Assembly: GCA_963691655.1 (NCBI GenBank)
Contig: OY829326.1
Location: forward strand, 12,574,878 to 12,638,877
DNA: 64,000 bases
DNA from: Toxonevra muliebris
Lineage: Eukaryota; Arthropoda; Insecta; Diptera; Pallopteridae
Reading direction: 5' to 3'
The notes under the pieces are model-generated. The model was not told the DNA's origin, did not search any database, and was given only the letters and a program-made list of their open reading frames with translations. Shown here piece after piece: positions 11,041 through 24,110 of this stretch. A program made the position numbers and the translations under genes. Position 1 is the stretch's first letter; the number at the start of each line of letters is the position of its first letter.

Positions 11041-12396
11041 TTATATGATGCCAATCTTGTTTGCAATGTCCAATGCATCATAATCACGTGCCAAACGCAC
11101 ATAGGCCTTCTTTTGACCGTCGGGTCTGACAAGGATGTTAACCTTGGCAACCTTAATGTCGTAGAGTTTACGCACAGCAGCACGAACATGATTCTTATTT
11201 GCGCGCAAGTGTGTTAAGAATACCAAAGTGTTATTATCTTCAATCTTCTTCATGGCTGCTTCAGTTGTCAAGGGATACTTGATAATGTTGTAAGCATCCA
11301 TGCTGTAAATAGGTTATTGAGTTATTGAATATTACAGATTTAGATATTCTGCTTTTTACACATACCGGTTTCTGGTTGGAACCGATTTCCTTGGGTATCT
11401 GGGGCTGCGGGGCAACTTCAAAGTTTTTGGCTTTCGGAAGTGCACACTGGTGCGCACCTTGCGTACGCGTGTACCAAAAGCTCCCTTGATAATCTGTGGA
11501 GAAATGAATGTCCATAATCAATAAAAAACACTGGTAAAATAAAATTTAACATTATTTTTGACTTACTTTAGTTTGCACTTTCTTGGCGTTCAACAAGGCA
11601 ACAGCCTTAGCCTTCGCAGTACCCTTCTGCACTTTAGCACCTGGTTTACCAGCAACCTTCTTGCCCTTACCAGCGGCGCGTGCCTTAGCCGATAATTTTG
11701 CTAACAACGATTGGGGCTTCTTGCCAGCGGTAACCTTCTTCTTAGCATCTTTACCTTTTGGCTTGGCGACAACCTTCTTAGCAGGTGCTGTTTTCTTAGT
11801 AATTGGTTTCTTAACACCACCAGTGGCAGCAGCAGCAGCCTTTTTAGCTGGTGCTGGCTTCTTTGTGGCACCAGTAGCAGGAGCAGCAGCCGCTGGCTTG
11901 GCTGCAGAAGATGTTGAAGTCGCCGATGGCTTCTTCTCTGGTTTCTTGTCGCCGGACTTGGCTTTAACATAAAATGGAAAATTGTTTGTTATTAAGGTAC
12001 TACGTTAAAATAAAAGTGTGGTTATGTACAAGATCGATGATCGCAACAATAAACAAATTACTTTTGTTGAACCATTTTTAAACAACTAGCAATTTTTCAA
12101 CAATTTTTAACAATTCATTGGACTTATTCTAATTTACTTTTAATATATTCACATTTGTTCAATTTTGCTATTTTTAACTCATTTTAGTCAAAACCAACAG
12201 AAACCAACCGCGTGGCTTCTGAACGCACACATTTTCTTGCTTTTTTTCGGTTTTTTTTCATAAAACTCATTTTATCTTCATACACAGTACAATAAACTTT
12301 ACTTTTAACAACATTTAACACAAAATAAACCAATATCACTTGAATTTTCTAATAAAATTCCTTACCGGATTTCTCTGTTGGCTTTTTGGGTGCCAT
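11041..12396 (-). CDS. RpL23A: 60S ribosomal protein L23a (uL23) with H1-like N-terminal extension
   Basis: This is a large-subunit protein at the peptide exit tunnel, a docking site for SRP and nascent-chain factors. There are four exons: 12396-12366, 11961-11567, 11493-11366 and 11302-11041. The product is 271 aa, close to the Drosophila protein. Exon 1 encodes only [11 protein letters not shown]. Exon 2 is an Ala/Lys/Pro-rich, histone-H1-like extension of about 130 residues, built from repeated PAKK/AAKP blocks. The conserved uL23 domain starts in exon 3 ([20 protein letters not shown]) and ends in exon 4 ([18 protein letters not shown] ... [20 protein letters not shown]). Each split codon joins in frame (Ala11, Arg185). 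The start is the only ATG with a pyrimidine-rich leader just upstream. The 404-nt first intron holds no snoRNA that I can see; the snoRNAs lie downstream of the gene. Confidence 0.95.
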
Positions 12397-12432
12397 TTCT
12401 ACGAAAAAAAGGAATGGAAAGGAAAATCTTCT
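12397..12432 (-). promoter_or_regulatory. Pyrimidine-rich (TOP-like) leader of RpL23A
   Basis: Reading on the minus strand, a run TTTTCCTTTCCATTCC lies just before the start codon. Ribosomal protein mRNAs of flies start in such oligopyrimidine tracts, which link their translation to growth signalling. The exact start site is inferred. Confidence 0.4.
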
Positions 12433-15400
12433 CTCTTTGTCAAATCAGCGGAAGTTAGTATTTTCGAAATTCGAAAAAAAAATATGGCGTTACGTCAAAT
12501 CTTAGGAAGTGTTCAGAAATATTGCAGCCAAAAATGTGAATTGTTTGGAAATTAAGTAATTCTCCGGCAACTTTCCTTTTCTCTTATTTTATTTTTGTTT
12601 TTTGTTAACCATTAATTTCTTAAAGTGCCCGTTGTATACATGTATCTTAATAAAAAATAAATTAAAACAAAACTTATTATATATATAATTACATTTTTAA
12701 ATTAATTTATCTTTTATTATGATTTTATTTAATTTTCAAATTTACGGAAAAAGCCAAAACCAAAAATTGCTCTGAAGAATTGCCAATGTAATTGCTAATG
12801 GCAAGTTCAAAAGAGAATCGAAAAGAATTGAGCAATTTTTATTGTTGAATCTAAATTGGAACCTATCATTTACATCACCTGAGCATTGCTCTTGAACATT
12901 TTGTAGCGCACCAAAGTTCAACTTTATTACACTCTAATTCCAATCAGGTTTGTAATTTAATACTTGAAAGCTCATTTGACCTTTTTTTGTCTTTTGAAAC
13001 AACGAATAATTTCCTTTGGTATAAATTTTTGATTTTCAGAATACAGAAAGTCTATATATTTTTATGTATATGTTCAAAAGAAATTATGTCTCTTCAAAAT
13101 GAAAATAAGGCCAACTGACACTATGGCCGTTAAAAAATTAAGTTTATGTCCACTTTTTTCCATTTTGGATTGCACTCATGTCCATTTCCGGAAAATAATC
13201 AAAAACCTTTAATGCAAATGTTTTTGCTAAAAAATACAAAAAAAGTGGATTCATTGAAAATAACACCACCAAATATGTTTTGATGTTATGTCCATTTCGA
13301 AAAAAAGAGTTGACATTATAATCATTTTAGGGAAACGAAACGGATATTACCTCAATTCAATTGCCGTAACGTGCATTTGGTATTTGAACCGACAAAATGT
13401 CACTTTGAAATGAACTTAATGGTTGCCAAAAAACGACCTCTGCTCAGCAACATGTTGAGCTGAAGTATCAGAAAAATAATACGATCAATGAAATGATGCC
13501 TGGTCAATATAATTTTTGTGGATCATAAAGTGATCAATTGCGCTCATAAGACATAGAGGAGCAGAGGCGTCTTCTGAACGTAACCAATGTCAATTATGGT
13601 TATGGTCTTTGACATTATGTCATCCCACCTCTTGGTGCTGATAATGACAAAACGGAGGGAAGGAATATATAGAAGACATTTTCGTACAAGTGCTAAATGA
13701 TGAAAACTGTATGAAAAAATACAGCACCAACTTTGAAATTTGTAACAAATGCTCAAATGCCAACTAACGGATAATTCTCTGATTTCTGGGAAATTTTACT
13801 CAGTACTCAGTTTTTTCAATTGACAATACACCGAGAATATCGTATTCGGTGTGAGAGTGAGTAAACCTCTCTCTTTGTGTTCGGTGCAACAAAAATTTTA
13901 TAGTGTTCGCCGAGCATACTCGCAATATACCCACAGCCTTAACGACCAACAATCGCTATCGCAATTTGCGATATTATCGCTTGCACTAACGATGTACTGA
14001 TTCTGTAACTCTGTGTTAGCAACAATTTTCGCTAAAAATTCTTAGCTACAATTATCGCTAAAAGTGAAAAAGTAGCAACGTTGGCAAATGACATTTCTAT
14101 TATTGTTTTTTATTTATAATCTTGAAATTTTCAACGTAGGGTTACACCTAAAAATATTTAAATTAAGATTAAAAATATAAAAATAGTTATATCCATGGCG
14201 ATTTACATATGCTTCTTAGTTATCGTATGGTCAACAAAGCAACAGTCAATGGAACAGATGGCATATTCGAAAGAACTGCGCATTGGTATACATTTAGCTT
14301 TGGCAGCATGTCGCTCTACTGAAGTCATGGGGATACGAACATAGTTCCGGATCAAATTTTTGTTGATTTGCGCTTGTTACCCCATGGATGGTTCGACATA
14401 TTAACGGTTCACTTATCGAAATGCCCCACTGCTTACCCACTGACCGTTAGTAGCATCCAGTAGAAGTGTAAAGTAGCAAACACCTATAGATTCTTTATTA
14501 GTAATAGCATCACGCCTAACTTTCAGAACGTATCAAAGCCATACTCACTTTATTTATTTGTTTACCTTTAAGGTTGGTTTATCTCTTTTTTGGACTCGCT
14601 AGGTGGTGCTGACTTAGAGATATTTCGATGTATGTATGGTCCAATTTAGCTCATTTAGAATATATGTTAATTACATGTAAACAAATATTTTTGCAAAAAA
14701 TAGACTTAATTCTCCCAGCATGTCCATATGGACCCATGTCCTATCTAAGAAACCAATTTTAATTTGAATTTACGTTATTTCGGACATTTTAATAAGTTTT
14801 ATTCTGGGAGAATTTGGGTTAAAAACAAATTACATAAATTGGGCATAAAATTTTGTCAGGTCAGCTAGTTTTCTTAAATATTTTGTTGCTTTTCAGCAGA
14901 TAATACGGTCATTCGGTGCCCTTTCAGTTTCTCCCTGATTTCGCCAATAACAGTTTGTACAAGGTCGAGAGTAATACAAATTTTTAAACTCCTCATCTCC
15001 CAAATGGAAATGGTCATCAACTAACCGTAAATTTGTCCAATCTACCGCAACGTTTTCATTTCCCCTTCTGATTATGTCGTACACTAAGAAGTGAAATGCC
15101 CTTATGGACTAAAAAATATAAAGATTTTTAATTAAATTTGTATATTTCTTAATTAATTAAGCAATTTACCTTAAATATTTCACCAAATCGCTTCTAAATG
15201 TCAGTTCAAATGTACTTCGATTATTGTCGCAAAGCTTAACAACAACAAAGTTTTCATCGCAAAGTTAACGACAATTGTCGTAAACGAAATGTCAAACTTT
15301 GCGACAAATATCGCTAAAATTAATATTTTATTTTTGAAAAATGCTGAAAACAAATTAAATACGAATATAAAAATATGTAGCTTATGATGACTAACTTGAC

Positions 15401-16103
15401 TAATACTGAACCGTGAGAAATTCATATTTAAAAAACTTGTGTTTCTTTACAATTCGATGCTAATTATGTTGTATTTTATCGTATTTGAATAATGTATGGT
15501 TGATTTTGTGTTTCTTATTTATACCCTAAAGCGTCTGTACTTAAAAACGATGTTAAAATATTACATTTTATAATCATTAGATTCAAAACAGTGAATAAAA
15601 AAATTACATACCATAATTTACTTAAATTATTTATGTCCATTTCTAATTTGTTATATCGTCGTTGAAACCGCAAAATCGCGTACGTGAATTTTCATTTCGA
15701 ATTTTATTAATAGTTAAATAGAATCGTTGTTGTTACAAGTAACTTGAATTTGAATGTAAATGAAGAGGCCAGCGTCCATTTCTTTTTTATTTCGGCAGAA
15801 TAACGTTTTCAGAGTTTGTATATGAATTACGGGGCTTACAAGGAAAAAAATTATCACCTTGTACGGTTATGTAGTACTGCCGCAGTATTGCAGAATTTTA
15901 GAAACCAAAAACGTTAAAAATTTAATAACTGGCAGCTAATAACGCATCAGCGGCGGCAAAAAGCATGGCTGCAGCAGTCCCTTGCTGTTAAATTCATGAT
16001 CAACAGTCGGATATTGCATTTTGAATGTGCTTTAACAAATTCTGCAGTATTGAATAACCGAACAATTCCCAAAATTTCCCCTACATAATCTGCATTTTGA
16101 AGG
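12433..16103. other. Intergenic region
   Basis: I see no gene that I can support in this AT-rich spacer. A CACCGA...TCGGTG hairpin lies at about 13829-13852. An ORF at 14893-15084 (minus) may be a transposase relic and has its own entry. Confidence 0.45.
14893..15107 (-). pseudogene. Possible transposase relic (uncertain)
   Basis: A 63-codon reading frame opens in phase just after a polypyrimidine-AG site near 15107. It encodes KAFHFL-type sequence (SIRAFHFLVYDIIRRGN), then EEFKNLYYSRPCTNCYWRN, before a stop. It resembles the C-terminal end of PIF/Harbinger-type transposases only loosely, and I recognise no catalytic residue. It could equally be an unspliced exon of an unknown gene or chance. 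Confidence 0.2.
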
Positions 16104-16430
16104 TGAGACTAGTCTAATGAAACTTTTTGGCATTCTCTATTGAAGTTTCATGAATTGCTGCCCGCGATATTTTCTATCCCCCTGTCTACGACAGTAAAGA
16201 AAAACATATAAAACGTCTTCTCTACAATAGAAAAGGGATCTACGACAGTAAAACACGTATAAATCGTTTTCTTTACTATAGGAGAGTAAAAAGCGTCTTC
16301 TCTATTATTGATAAGGGTTATGCGGCAGTAAAAAAACGTATAAAACGTCCTCTCTACTATATAAAAGGCTTCTGCTTCTCTTTCTCTCCTCTTCTCCACA
16401 CCTTTGAGAGTTTCATGCAACTAGTCTCAT
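16104..16430. mobile_element. MITE-like element with internal tandem repeats
   Basis: The ends are inverted: TGAGACTAGTCTAATGAAAC at the left and GTTTCATGCAACTAGTCTCA at the right, about 20 bp with a few mismatches. Inside are three or four imperfect repeats of roughly 55-70 bp at 16188-16370, each with CGACAGTAAA, a CGTATAAA-like block and CGTCTTCTCTAC. Terminal inverted repeats around non-coding tandem units indicate a non-autonomous DNA transposon. No certain target duplication. Confidence 0.55.
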
Positions 16431-16820
16431 CGTCTAAATGCAGTCATAGAAAGATATTTTGAAAAGTTCTTTGATAAATTTAGCTTTTTGGTCATGAATG
16501 ACAATTTTTTCCCCGAAAATAAATAAGAATTTTGGTATATAAATTACGACCACCTTATGGAGGAAATAACCACTCACAATAACTCCTCTACTTTTATTTT
16601 TGCTAGAAAAAGAAGAAATTTTTTCAAGATTATAACCACGGGTAAAAATCAGGAAATCAGTTTTCGAAAAATGAAGAATTTTAACATCATTGAATATAAA
16701 TGTCAAGAACGAAGAATTCATCACGGAAACTCAACAACATTTCAATGAACATTGATGTAAAAAAAAACTGTAGTAAGGTAGGTAGTTTACTGTAATAATC
16801 GTAACCGCGTTAAAATAATG

Positions 16821-19770
16821 TCAGCACATGCAATTACTACGCTTTTTTGGACAATAGTTCTCACTATAAATCAAATTATTACGGAAATCTGAGAAAGAGA
16901 AAAACTTTAATTATTAGAATTGTTAATTTATTGGAACGGTAACTTACCATAATATTGCGACTTCTTTTGCATTTGTGTCGATATTGAGTTTTCCATATAT
17001 ACCCTTTTCATGATTGCCTCACGAAATGTTGCCTCGAATGCCAGTGCAGCAACTCGTTGGAAAAAATCAATAATTTTATAGCCAGTACGCGCCGATAGTG
17101 ACCAATATTCAGCATTGATGCCTTCTGCCATTTCAGCTGCTACTTTTTCAACGCGCACAAACTCTTCGCTGGTCTGAAGAGAAATTAAAGCACATATACT
17201 TTTAAAATTATTTAATTTGTTTCGGAATGCTTACCAATAAATCAGATTTCGTGCCTACAAGAAATACTAATGGTTTCTGTAATGAATTTACTATTAAAGC
17301 GCTACTCAGCCATGTTTTCGCAGATTTTAATGTATCAGGTTTCGACATATCAAATACGACTATTATAACTAAAATCATTATTTTTTATATACATGTTTCT
17401 AAATATCATTTAATACAAAAATAAAACTTACCATTTGCATTTCGATAGTAGGCCTGTGCAATACATTTAAAACGCTCCTGCCCTGCGGTATCCCACCTAG
17501 AAAAACAAAGTAAAGAAATATGAAATGTTATACTCAAATATTTGAATTTATTACACCCCAATAGCAATTATAAAAGCACGTGAAGTTTCTAGAGTGGGAA
17601 GCAAATTCTGCTGTGGTTTCAATGGTACAGCTCTATTTTTGATATGGTTTTTATTTTATTTATAAGGGGAGACAAAATTGCCAGGCACTGCAACCTAAAC
17701 GATCTTTTGTGACAGTCGCCAAAAGACACTCTCCTATTCTAATTAAGGATAAAACATCTGTTGTTAAAAATGATCTGACTGTTAAAAATGATCTGACTGT
17801 AAAAAAGAGAACGGCTTCTTAAAAATTACCCTTCTGTGCTAAGCCAAGGCTGAGCATTCACACCCTGTCTTCATCCAATGTTTCAATGGACAGGTACCAT
17901 AAAAAGCATGGCTTTGTAATGGATAGGCTAGCACTGGAGATTACCAAAACACATTCACAAGTTTGGAGAAAAAATTCCAAATATTGGATGTGCACCTTAT
18001 ATGTACATATGTGCATTAAGATAAAGTGAACAATTTTTGTTTCTCAGGACCCCAGAAAAATTGCCAACTGATTAGTAGTAAGTGTGTTATTTCTTTTTAG
18101 AATTTGGCCAACAGTTAGCATTATTGAGCTAAGATTATATCATAACACTGCACAACGGAATTTACCAAAGAAAAGCTCAAGAGTTTTGAAAGCGGATCTT
18201 ATATAATTCAAGTACGCTAAACATGATGGCGTTTTTAGTTTTTCTCTATAACGTCTAATTTCTGAAAAAATTTAAAAAAATCATATATGTATAAAAATAC
18301 TGCTCAATGGAATTGACCAAAAAGAAAAGCTCAAGAGTTTTGAAAGTGGATCTTATATAATTCGAGTACGCTGAATATAATTCAGTTTTTCTTTATATCG
18401 TCTAATTATTTTATAACGGGTTGAGAAAAAAAATCGTACATGAAAAATATTGTTTGTAGATTTTTATTTTGTTTAAAAATCTACAAACAATTTTTTTTTT
18501 GGACGTTTCTTTTTTAACCTATTATAAAAAAATTAGACATAGATATAGAATTAGATATAGAGAAAAACTAAAAACGCCATCATGTTCAGCGTACTCGAAT
18601 TATATAAGATCCACTTTCAAAACTCTTCAGCTTTTTTGGCCGTTGGACAGTGTAATTATAGTAGTAGTAGCACTCGTTTTAGAATAACATCTCGTAAGGG
18701 ACTGAATATGGCACAGAAACTAAAAAAATCTTATTTTCTTATACAATGAAAGAAATATTGTCATAATTTTTTTTACAGTACTGAAACGTATCTGAATTTC
18801 TGTCCCGAGTTTTTTTATTCATAACACTATGCTACACAGAAAATTTAAAAGAACGCAGACTTACAATTTAGTTAGTTTGAATAAAACTAACTTAGCACAT
18901 TTAATTTGGAGCGAAAAATGTTTAAAAATTTGTAATTTTGGATCGAACTTTCGCTCATAACTCGGTAATTACTTTACAAATTTTTATTTGTTATTGAACT
19001 GTTGTAAGGCAACAAGTCATGTAGAAATGAAAATGAAGGATTTTTAAAATCTGATATAGACTTTAAGTTTTGACGATTAGCGAAACTTTGGTAAAAGGGG
19101 AGAGACAGTAATTTGGCCAAACTAACAATGTAAGTCAGAACTCTTGTATATTAATTCTTTTTTCATTTGCAGCCTAGTTTTATTTATGAACATGAATTTT
19201 GTAATTTGGTATTCTAAACAGTTGAAAATATGAAAATAATCAACTTCAGGTCCTTGTTGTTCGATAAAATACTTGCTATCGATACCGAAAGTAGTTGATA
19301 TTTGGGTAAAAGTATATAATAGTGTATATTAGTAGAGACATTCCTACATATACTCACATTTCCAAAGTGAAATTCTGACCCAATATGTTAAAATTTTCTA
19401 TTTCGAAATCAACGCCTATCGTAGCTTTATATTTTCCTTGAAATTTATCATAACAAAATCTGGCAAATAAAATAATTCAGAAGAAAAATTATGATTGAAC
19501 ATTTTACATTTTTTTAATTTTGCTAATTACGCATTGCACTCACCTACTGACAATTGTTGTTTTGCCCACGGAAACATCTCCAACAAAAATCACTTTGCAC
19601 GGTGGCAATTTATATTTTCTCTGTGATTCCACCAACTCGTAACGTACTACCTTAGAGAAATCCTTCAACTCACTATACGGTGAGATTTCTTCATTGTATG
19701 GCGGTGGAAATAAACGCACCAATTGACGTTCTGGCATCAAAAACGGCAATACAAAATTATTCTGTGGCAT
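16821..19770 (-). CDS. Rab34/Rab36-like small GTPase
   Basis: This is a Rab-family GTPase for membrane traffic; the Rab34/36 branch acts at Golgi, lysosome and, for Rab34, early cilium formation. Six exons join in phase: 19770-19544, 19459-19358, 17496-17432, 17368-17235, 17173-16948 and 16888-16821. They give 273 aa. Visible motifs are the P-loop GDVSVGKT (64-71), switch I Thr89 in KATIGVDFEIE, WDTAGQE (111-117), TKSD (171-174) in place of NKxD as in Rab34, and SLSAR (201-205). The final exon ends CMC, a CXC geranylgeranylation signal. The ORF reading through the last donor (ending KLPFQ) would lack this signal, so I prefer the spliced form. The roughly 60-residue extension before the G domain also fits Rab34/36. 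Intron 2 is long (1.86 kb) and carries a foldback repeat. The neighbour 0.6 kb upstream is an axonemal dynein subunit. Confidence 0.88.
18146..18652. mobile_element. Foldback/MITE-like repeat inside Rab34-like intron 2
   Basis: The ends are CACTGCACAACGG and CCGTTGGACAGTG, an inverted pair with about one mismatch. The body has a unit of roughly 150 bp (AAAAGCTCAAGAGTTTTGAA...) twice in direct order, near 18173 and 18325. A third copy is inverted, ending near 18635. The direct and inverted copies meet at a perfect hairpin (ATTGTTTGTAGATTTTTA and its complement) at 18446-18491. This is a composite palindromic non-autonomous element within an intron; no coding. Confidence 0.65.
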
Positions 19771-20368
19771 TTTATTTTATTTAATATGTACTATTGATGT
19801 AGTATGTTTGAAATGACGCGTATCTTCAAGTAAGATTCTCTTTTTTGGAATGGTGGGAAAAAATTCTCATAAACCAAAAACCACAAATATAACTTTTTGA
19901 GCTTGGAAATATGTTCAAAGCAAAGCAGCTCCAACGTTCAGCGCTTAAACCGCAAAGATTTTTACTTGCAAATTGAGAATTGAGTTGAATAGAATTGTGA
20001 TACAAATTTCTATTTCTATTATAAAAGTTCGCGATGTTGTGTGCTTTATGGTTTCACTAGGAATGAAAGTTTAATTTAGTATAAAAATTAATATTGGAGA
20101 GAATACTGAATTTTAAATTTACAATTTGCTTTTGATAGGTAGCTTATAACTAACTTTGCAAGAAAACCTTATTTGCTTTCAATTAATTTCATAGCAATTC
20201 CAGAGTGCTACATGGCACAGTATAGTAGGTGATAAGCCTAATCACTGAATTAATTAAAAGCCTTGAAGATAAGCTCGACAACAAAAGAAACTGTTACTGG
20301 AGAAGCTTTATCAGGGTAACCTACAGAATTAACCTCATTAAAACATGGCTTTAAGTCAATATTTCATT

Positions 20369-22483
20369 TTATTTTTTCGGTGTGTGTTTTTGTTCAGGAT
20401 AACCAAAGTGTCCTACACTTTTGACTGCTTTCTTCAAGTCTTTGTTTGTTGCAATTGCTTTAAAAATTGCTTTCTCTAATTGTTCATATTGGTAGTGGGC
20501 AGGAAAAGGCATATCTTCAAAGGATAAAATTAAAACATTTCCCGTTTCATTGCCAATAGCAACAGAACGACCACAGTTTGAGAATCTGAAAATAAATTGG
20601 GCATATATGTAGAATGTGCTCTTTTTAAAGCTTTCGTAAAACTCACTTGAATAAAGTGTGAAAGTCCGAAGTATCGATTGCAGTGGATGAAACAGGCTTC
20701 AGAATACTTCGTTTTATATCCCAAACATCAATTGTCGCACGATTAATTGAAACTATAATCGTTGCGTGGGTCTTGCTCCAATTGGCATAATGAATAGGGC
20801 CAGTCTTATGTTTCAATGTGATAATTGGTTTATGCACTATACCCTCCATCCAAATGTGTATACACCTAATAAAATGTGATTATATAAATATTCGTATGTA
20901 AATAAGTTTAAAAAAGACATTCCCAATTTTTGGTTTACCAATCATTTCCACATGTCAAAAATAATTTCGGCGACCATGGCGAAAATGCCATTACATTAAC
21001 GGCGGCTATATGCACTTGATAAACTTCCAGATGCTGTTGCGGATAATTAGTCGAACACTTGTGGACGCAACCTTCATCGGTGAGCACATAATATATATCC
21101 GCTTGGACTGGATTTAGGCAAAGATTTAATCCTACCGGATGACGATTGGCTTGCAAATGTTCAGATTCTCGCTCAATCAAAAATCCCTCCGGATTAACTT
21201 CAACACGTTCCAACCATATTTGCCTATAACTCAATAGATGCGGGGTATTAATAATACGATATTTGGTAACTGATCCATCACGAGAAAGTGTTAGAAATGG
21301 TTCAATGTCACACTTTTGCATTGTATCCTCACGCTGTGATAGCCATTTAATTGCAGTAACAGGCTCAAAGCTTGGTGGGGTGCTTTGTTGGGAGATAGCA
21401 ACTGGCTGATCATCATCAGAATCCATTATATTTAGCACTTGAACACTGCCATCATAAAGACCAACTGCAAGCAGCGGTGGTACAAATGGTGAAAATTCAA
21501 CTGATACCACTGGCACTGAATATTGATAGCTGCGCTCTGGATTCACTGGATTCTTAATATTCCAAACGCAAATGCAACCACTCTGTGGCATCTTTAAGCC
21601 GGTTGAGAATGTATAAATACCATAGGCTACTGCTAGTATATCACCATTATGTGGACACCAGCTCATATCAGCAACTGCCTTTCTTTCGCTCTCTAACGAC
21701 ATTGGTGGAATATAACGCCACAGCAATTCCAAACGATATTTATAGCATACCTCTATTGCCAAAGGATCTGGCATACGCATATTGCGAAAACGGCGTTGCT
21801 GTTCTTCGAAAACATTGCCCGCTAAGATTCGCATAGCCAACATTAAGGACAACTTGAAATTCGCTTGCCGATTAATTTCAATAAATGTATCCACACCGCC
21901 TACTTTATAGGTAGTAATTTCCATTTTGTGCTTGCCACCTTCCATATCTATGCTCTTTGTTGATTTTTCCAAATCTTTATAGGTATCGAACATTTCAAAA
22001 TTGGACACATACGAACCGACATGATCTTTAATTATTGTTTCTGTGTTAACATCACGTGTTTTGAACAGGACGGTTGGGGTCTGCGTTTCAGCATTAATTG
22101 TGCAACGTCTACGACCTTTGCCTTCGGTAAGATAGTCGTATTGCTTGTTATCCTCTTCGACTATTTTGCCCTCGTCTGTGTCGCGTAATGCTGTAACGCT
22201 ACGTTGTTCGTAAAGTAATATATCTTCGGTTTTTCTCAGTGTAACTTTTATATATGGCGGTGGGCACTTAACTGGCACAGTCACAATTTTGCTTTTATAA
22301 TCTCTTGGATAATTTTCATGATATATAGTTTCTTTAAATTCGTTCGATGCAATCTGCGAATGATTTTGGAAATGTGGAAAGCTTAGAGCTTTGTTGCTAT
22401 TTTTTCTAGTTTTAACTTACCGCTAATTGGATGTCATCCAATGAGGCTCTCATTGAATTCAGTTTAAATTTCAATGAGGACAT
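20369..22483 (-). CDS. Axonemal dynein intermediate chain, DNAI4/WDR78-like
   Basis: This is a WD40 intermediate chain of a ciliary dynein arm, which helps anchor heavy chains to the axoneme. Four exons, 22483-22421, 22353-20939, 20865-20647 and 20585-20369, join in frame to 637 aa. The exon 2 frame needs exon 1 for its start, since its own first Met-like codon is GTG. The N-terminal third has the INAETQT motif and a coiled segment (YVSNFEMFDTYKDLEKS). From about residue 230 come WD repeats: MSWCPHNGDILAVAYG, CICVWNIKNP, VEFSPFVPPLLAVGLYDGSV, NVMAFSPWSPKLFLTCGNDW, TIDVWDIK and SVAIGNETGNVLILSFED. The C-terminal tail KAIFKAIATNKDLKKAV is also typical of the family. The stop overlaps an AATAAA. 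Paralogue assignment (DNAI4 rather than DNAI1-3) is from memory and less certain than the family. Expected expression is in testis and ciliated neurons. Confidence 0.87.
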
Positions 22484-24110
22484 TGTTTTAATTGTTTATT
22501 TTACTTAGGAGTTAATTTTATGTGTATTTTAAAATAATTCCTTGTTATATTGGAATAGTTGTAAACAATGTAAAACATTCGAAAAGTGCTATTGTTATTT
22601 ATTTCATAGTGCATATTTGTAGTAACCATAGTTGTTTGGTTGCTAGGAAATATTATTGATTATTGTAGGTGTTAAATATCTTAAGATAATGTTCTGCAAT
22701 ACGGGGTGATGCCAATTAAAATATCTATTGATCGTAAATATAATAATAGGAAACATGCATATCTTTTCAATTTGAAGGAAATACAAACAAATATGGTATC
22801 TTACATTATTAATACTTTCTTATTCAAAAAGAGAGCATAGCACTGCTAGTCATCATGGCTCCCACAATGGAGAGTGGGTTTTGAAAGGTAAAGTTTAAAA
22901 AATGCTCAAGTAAAATAAAAATATCCTTTGTTTATTTAAGCTCACCATCTCCGGTTCTTTATTCTCCGGTTAACCAATGCCAGGCGGTAGCGTTAATCTA
23001 TGGTTTATACTTAATTTTCTATCTAAACTATCCGGAAAAAGCTGTTACAACAAATCCATTTTTTCGGGACACCCTCATACATTGCTCATATGTAACACTT
23101 TTGTATGCATTGTACATTAAATAAAATTATTTACAATTGCATAATTTTTTATATTAAAAATTACTAAATTAAACACGCAAACACTCATTTTTTCAGTTGT
23201 TTATGCCATTGTAAAATATATACCAAATACTTGTATACATATGTATGTAGATTATTAATATACATATATTAATAATACTCTCACAAATTAACATATGTAT
23301 GTATGATTATCTATGCCTGTGGTGGAATTGTGTCTTAAGGAAGTTTTTCGCGCTTCGATAATTTACCAACTTTACATTCATTTCATTTACTACTTTATCT
23401 TACGACTAAGCAAATAACCATAGATTGTAACCGGCTCTTAATAAGTTCTACATTATTTGAAATATTATATGGAGAAGGAGGGGCAGAACTGGTAAACTTT
23501 CCCACTTTATTTGGTTTTCATAGGCATCAACGCAAACAAGGTGAATTATTACATGTTGCTCCAATTTCTGCAAATTGTTTTGAATGTTTCTTTTTTTGAA
23601 ATTTTCACACAAACAATGGCCAGTGATGAGCTGAAATTGTTTGAAAATTGTTTATTTTCTTAATTTTTTAAAGTTTAAACAAATTATTCATGGTAGGGGG
23701 AATATTTATGTGCAAAGTCTAAGACAAGCTTCGTTCAGGTTGGCAGCGCACAGTGTGGCATATGTGTTGCGGCTTTCTGTGGAACATTCCAAGTAAATAC
23801 GACGAAATGAACGAAAAAATGTAAAATTTCTATCATGATTTGAAAATCAAATCTGTGAAGTTGTGGTTAAAGATAATTTCTGTTGAATGAATGCTGAAAT
23901 ACTCGAAATTAGGGGCTTCATACCTGTTAGAAATACAGACACTTTTAGGAATTTTCGATGTAACAGTTAGAGTTAATAGTAGGAGCATCAAATTTCTTTT
24001 AATGAGTTGCCGATTAATTGATTAATACCTAATAGTTTATTTTAAGTACTGTGACTATTTCCTGTAACAATGGCTTGCTACATAATTATTTAATTTATAC
24101 TTCCACTGAC
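22484..24110. other. Intergenic region
   Basis: This is upstream DNA of the dynein gene and AT-rich spacer with TACATATG/ATGTATGT runs near 23230-23310. I see no gene here. Confidence 0.45.
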
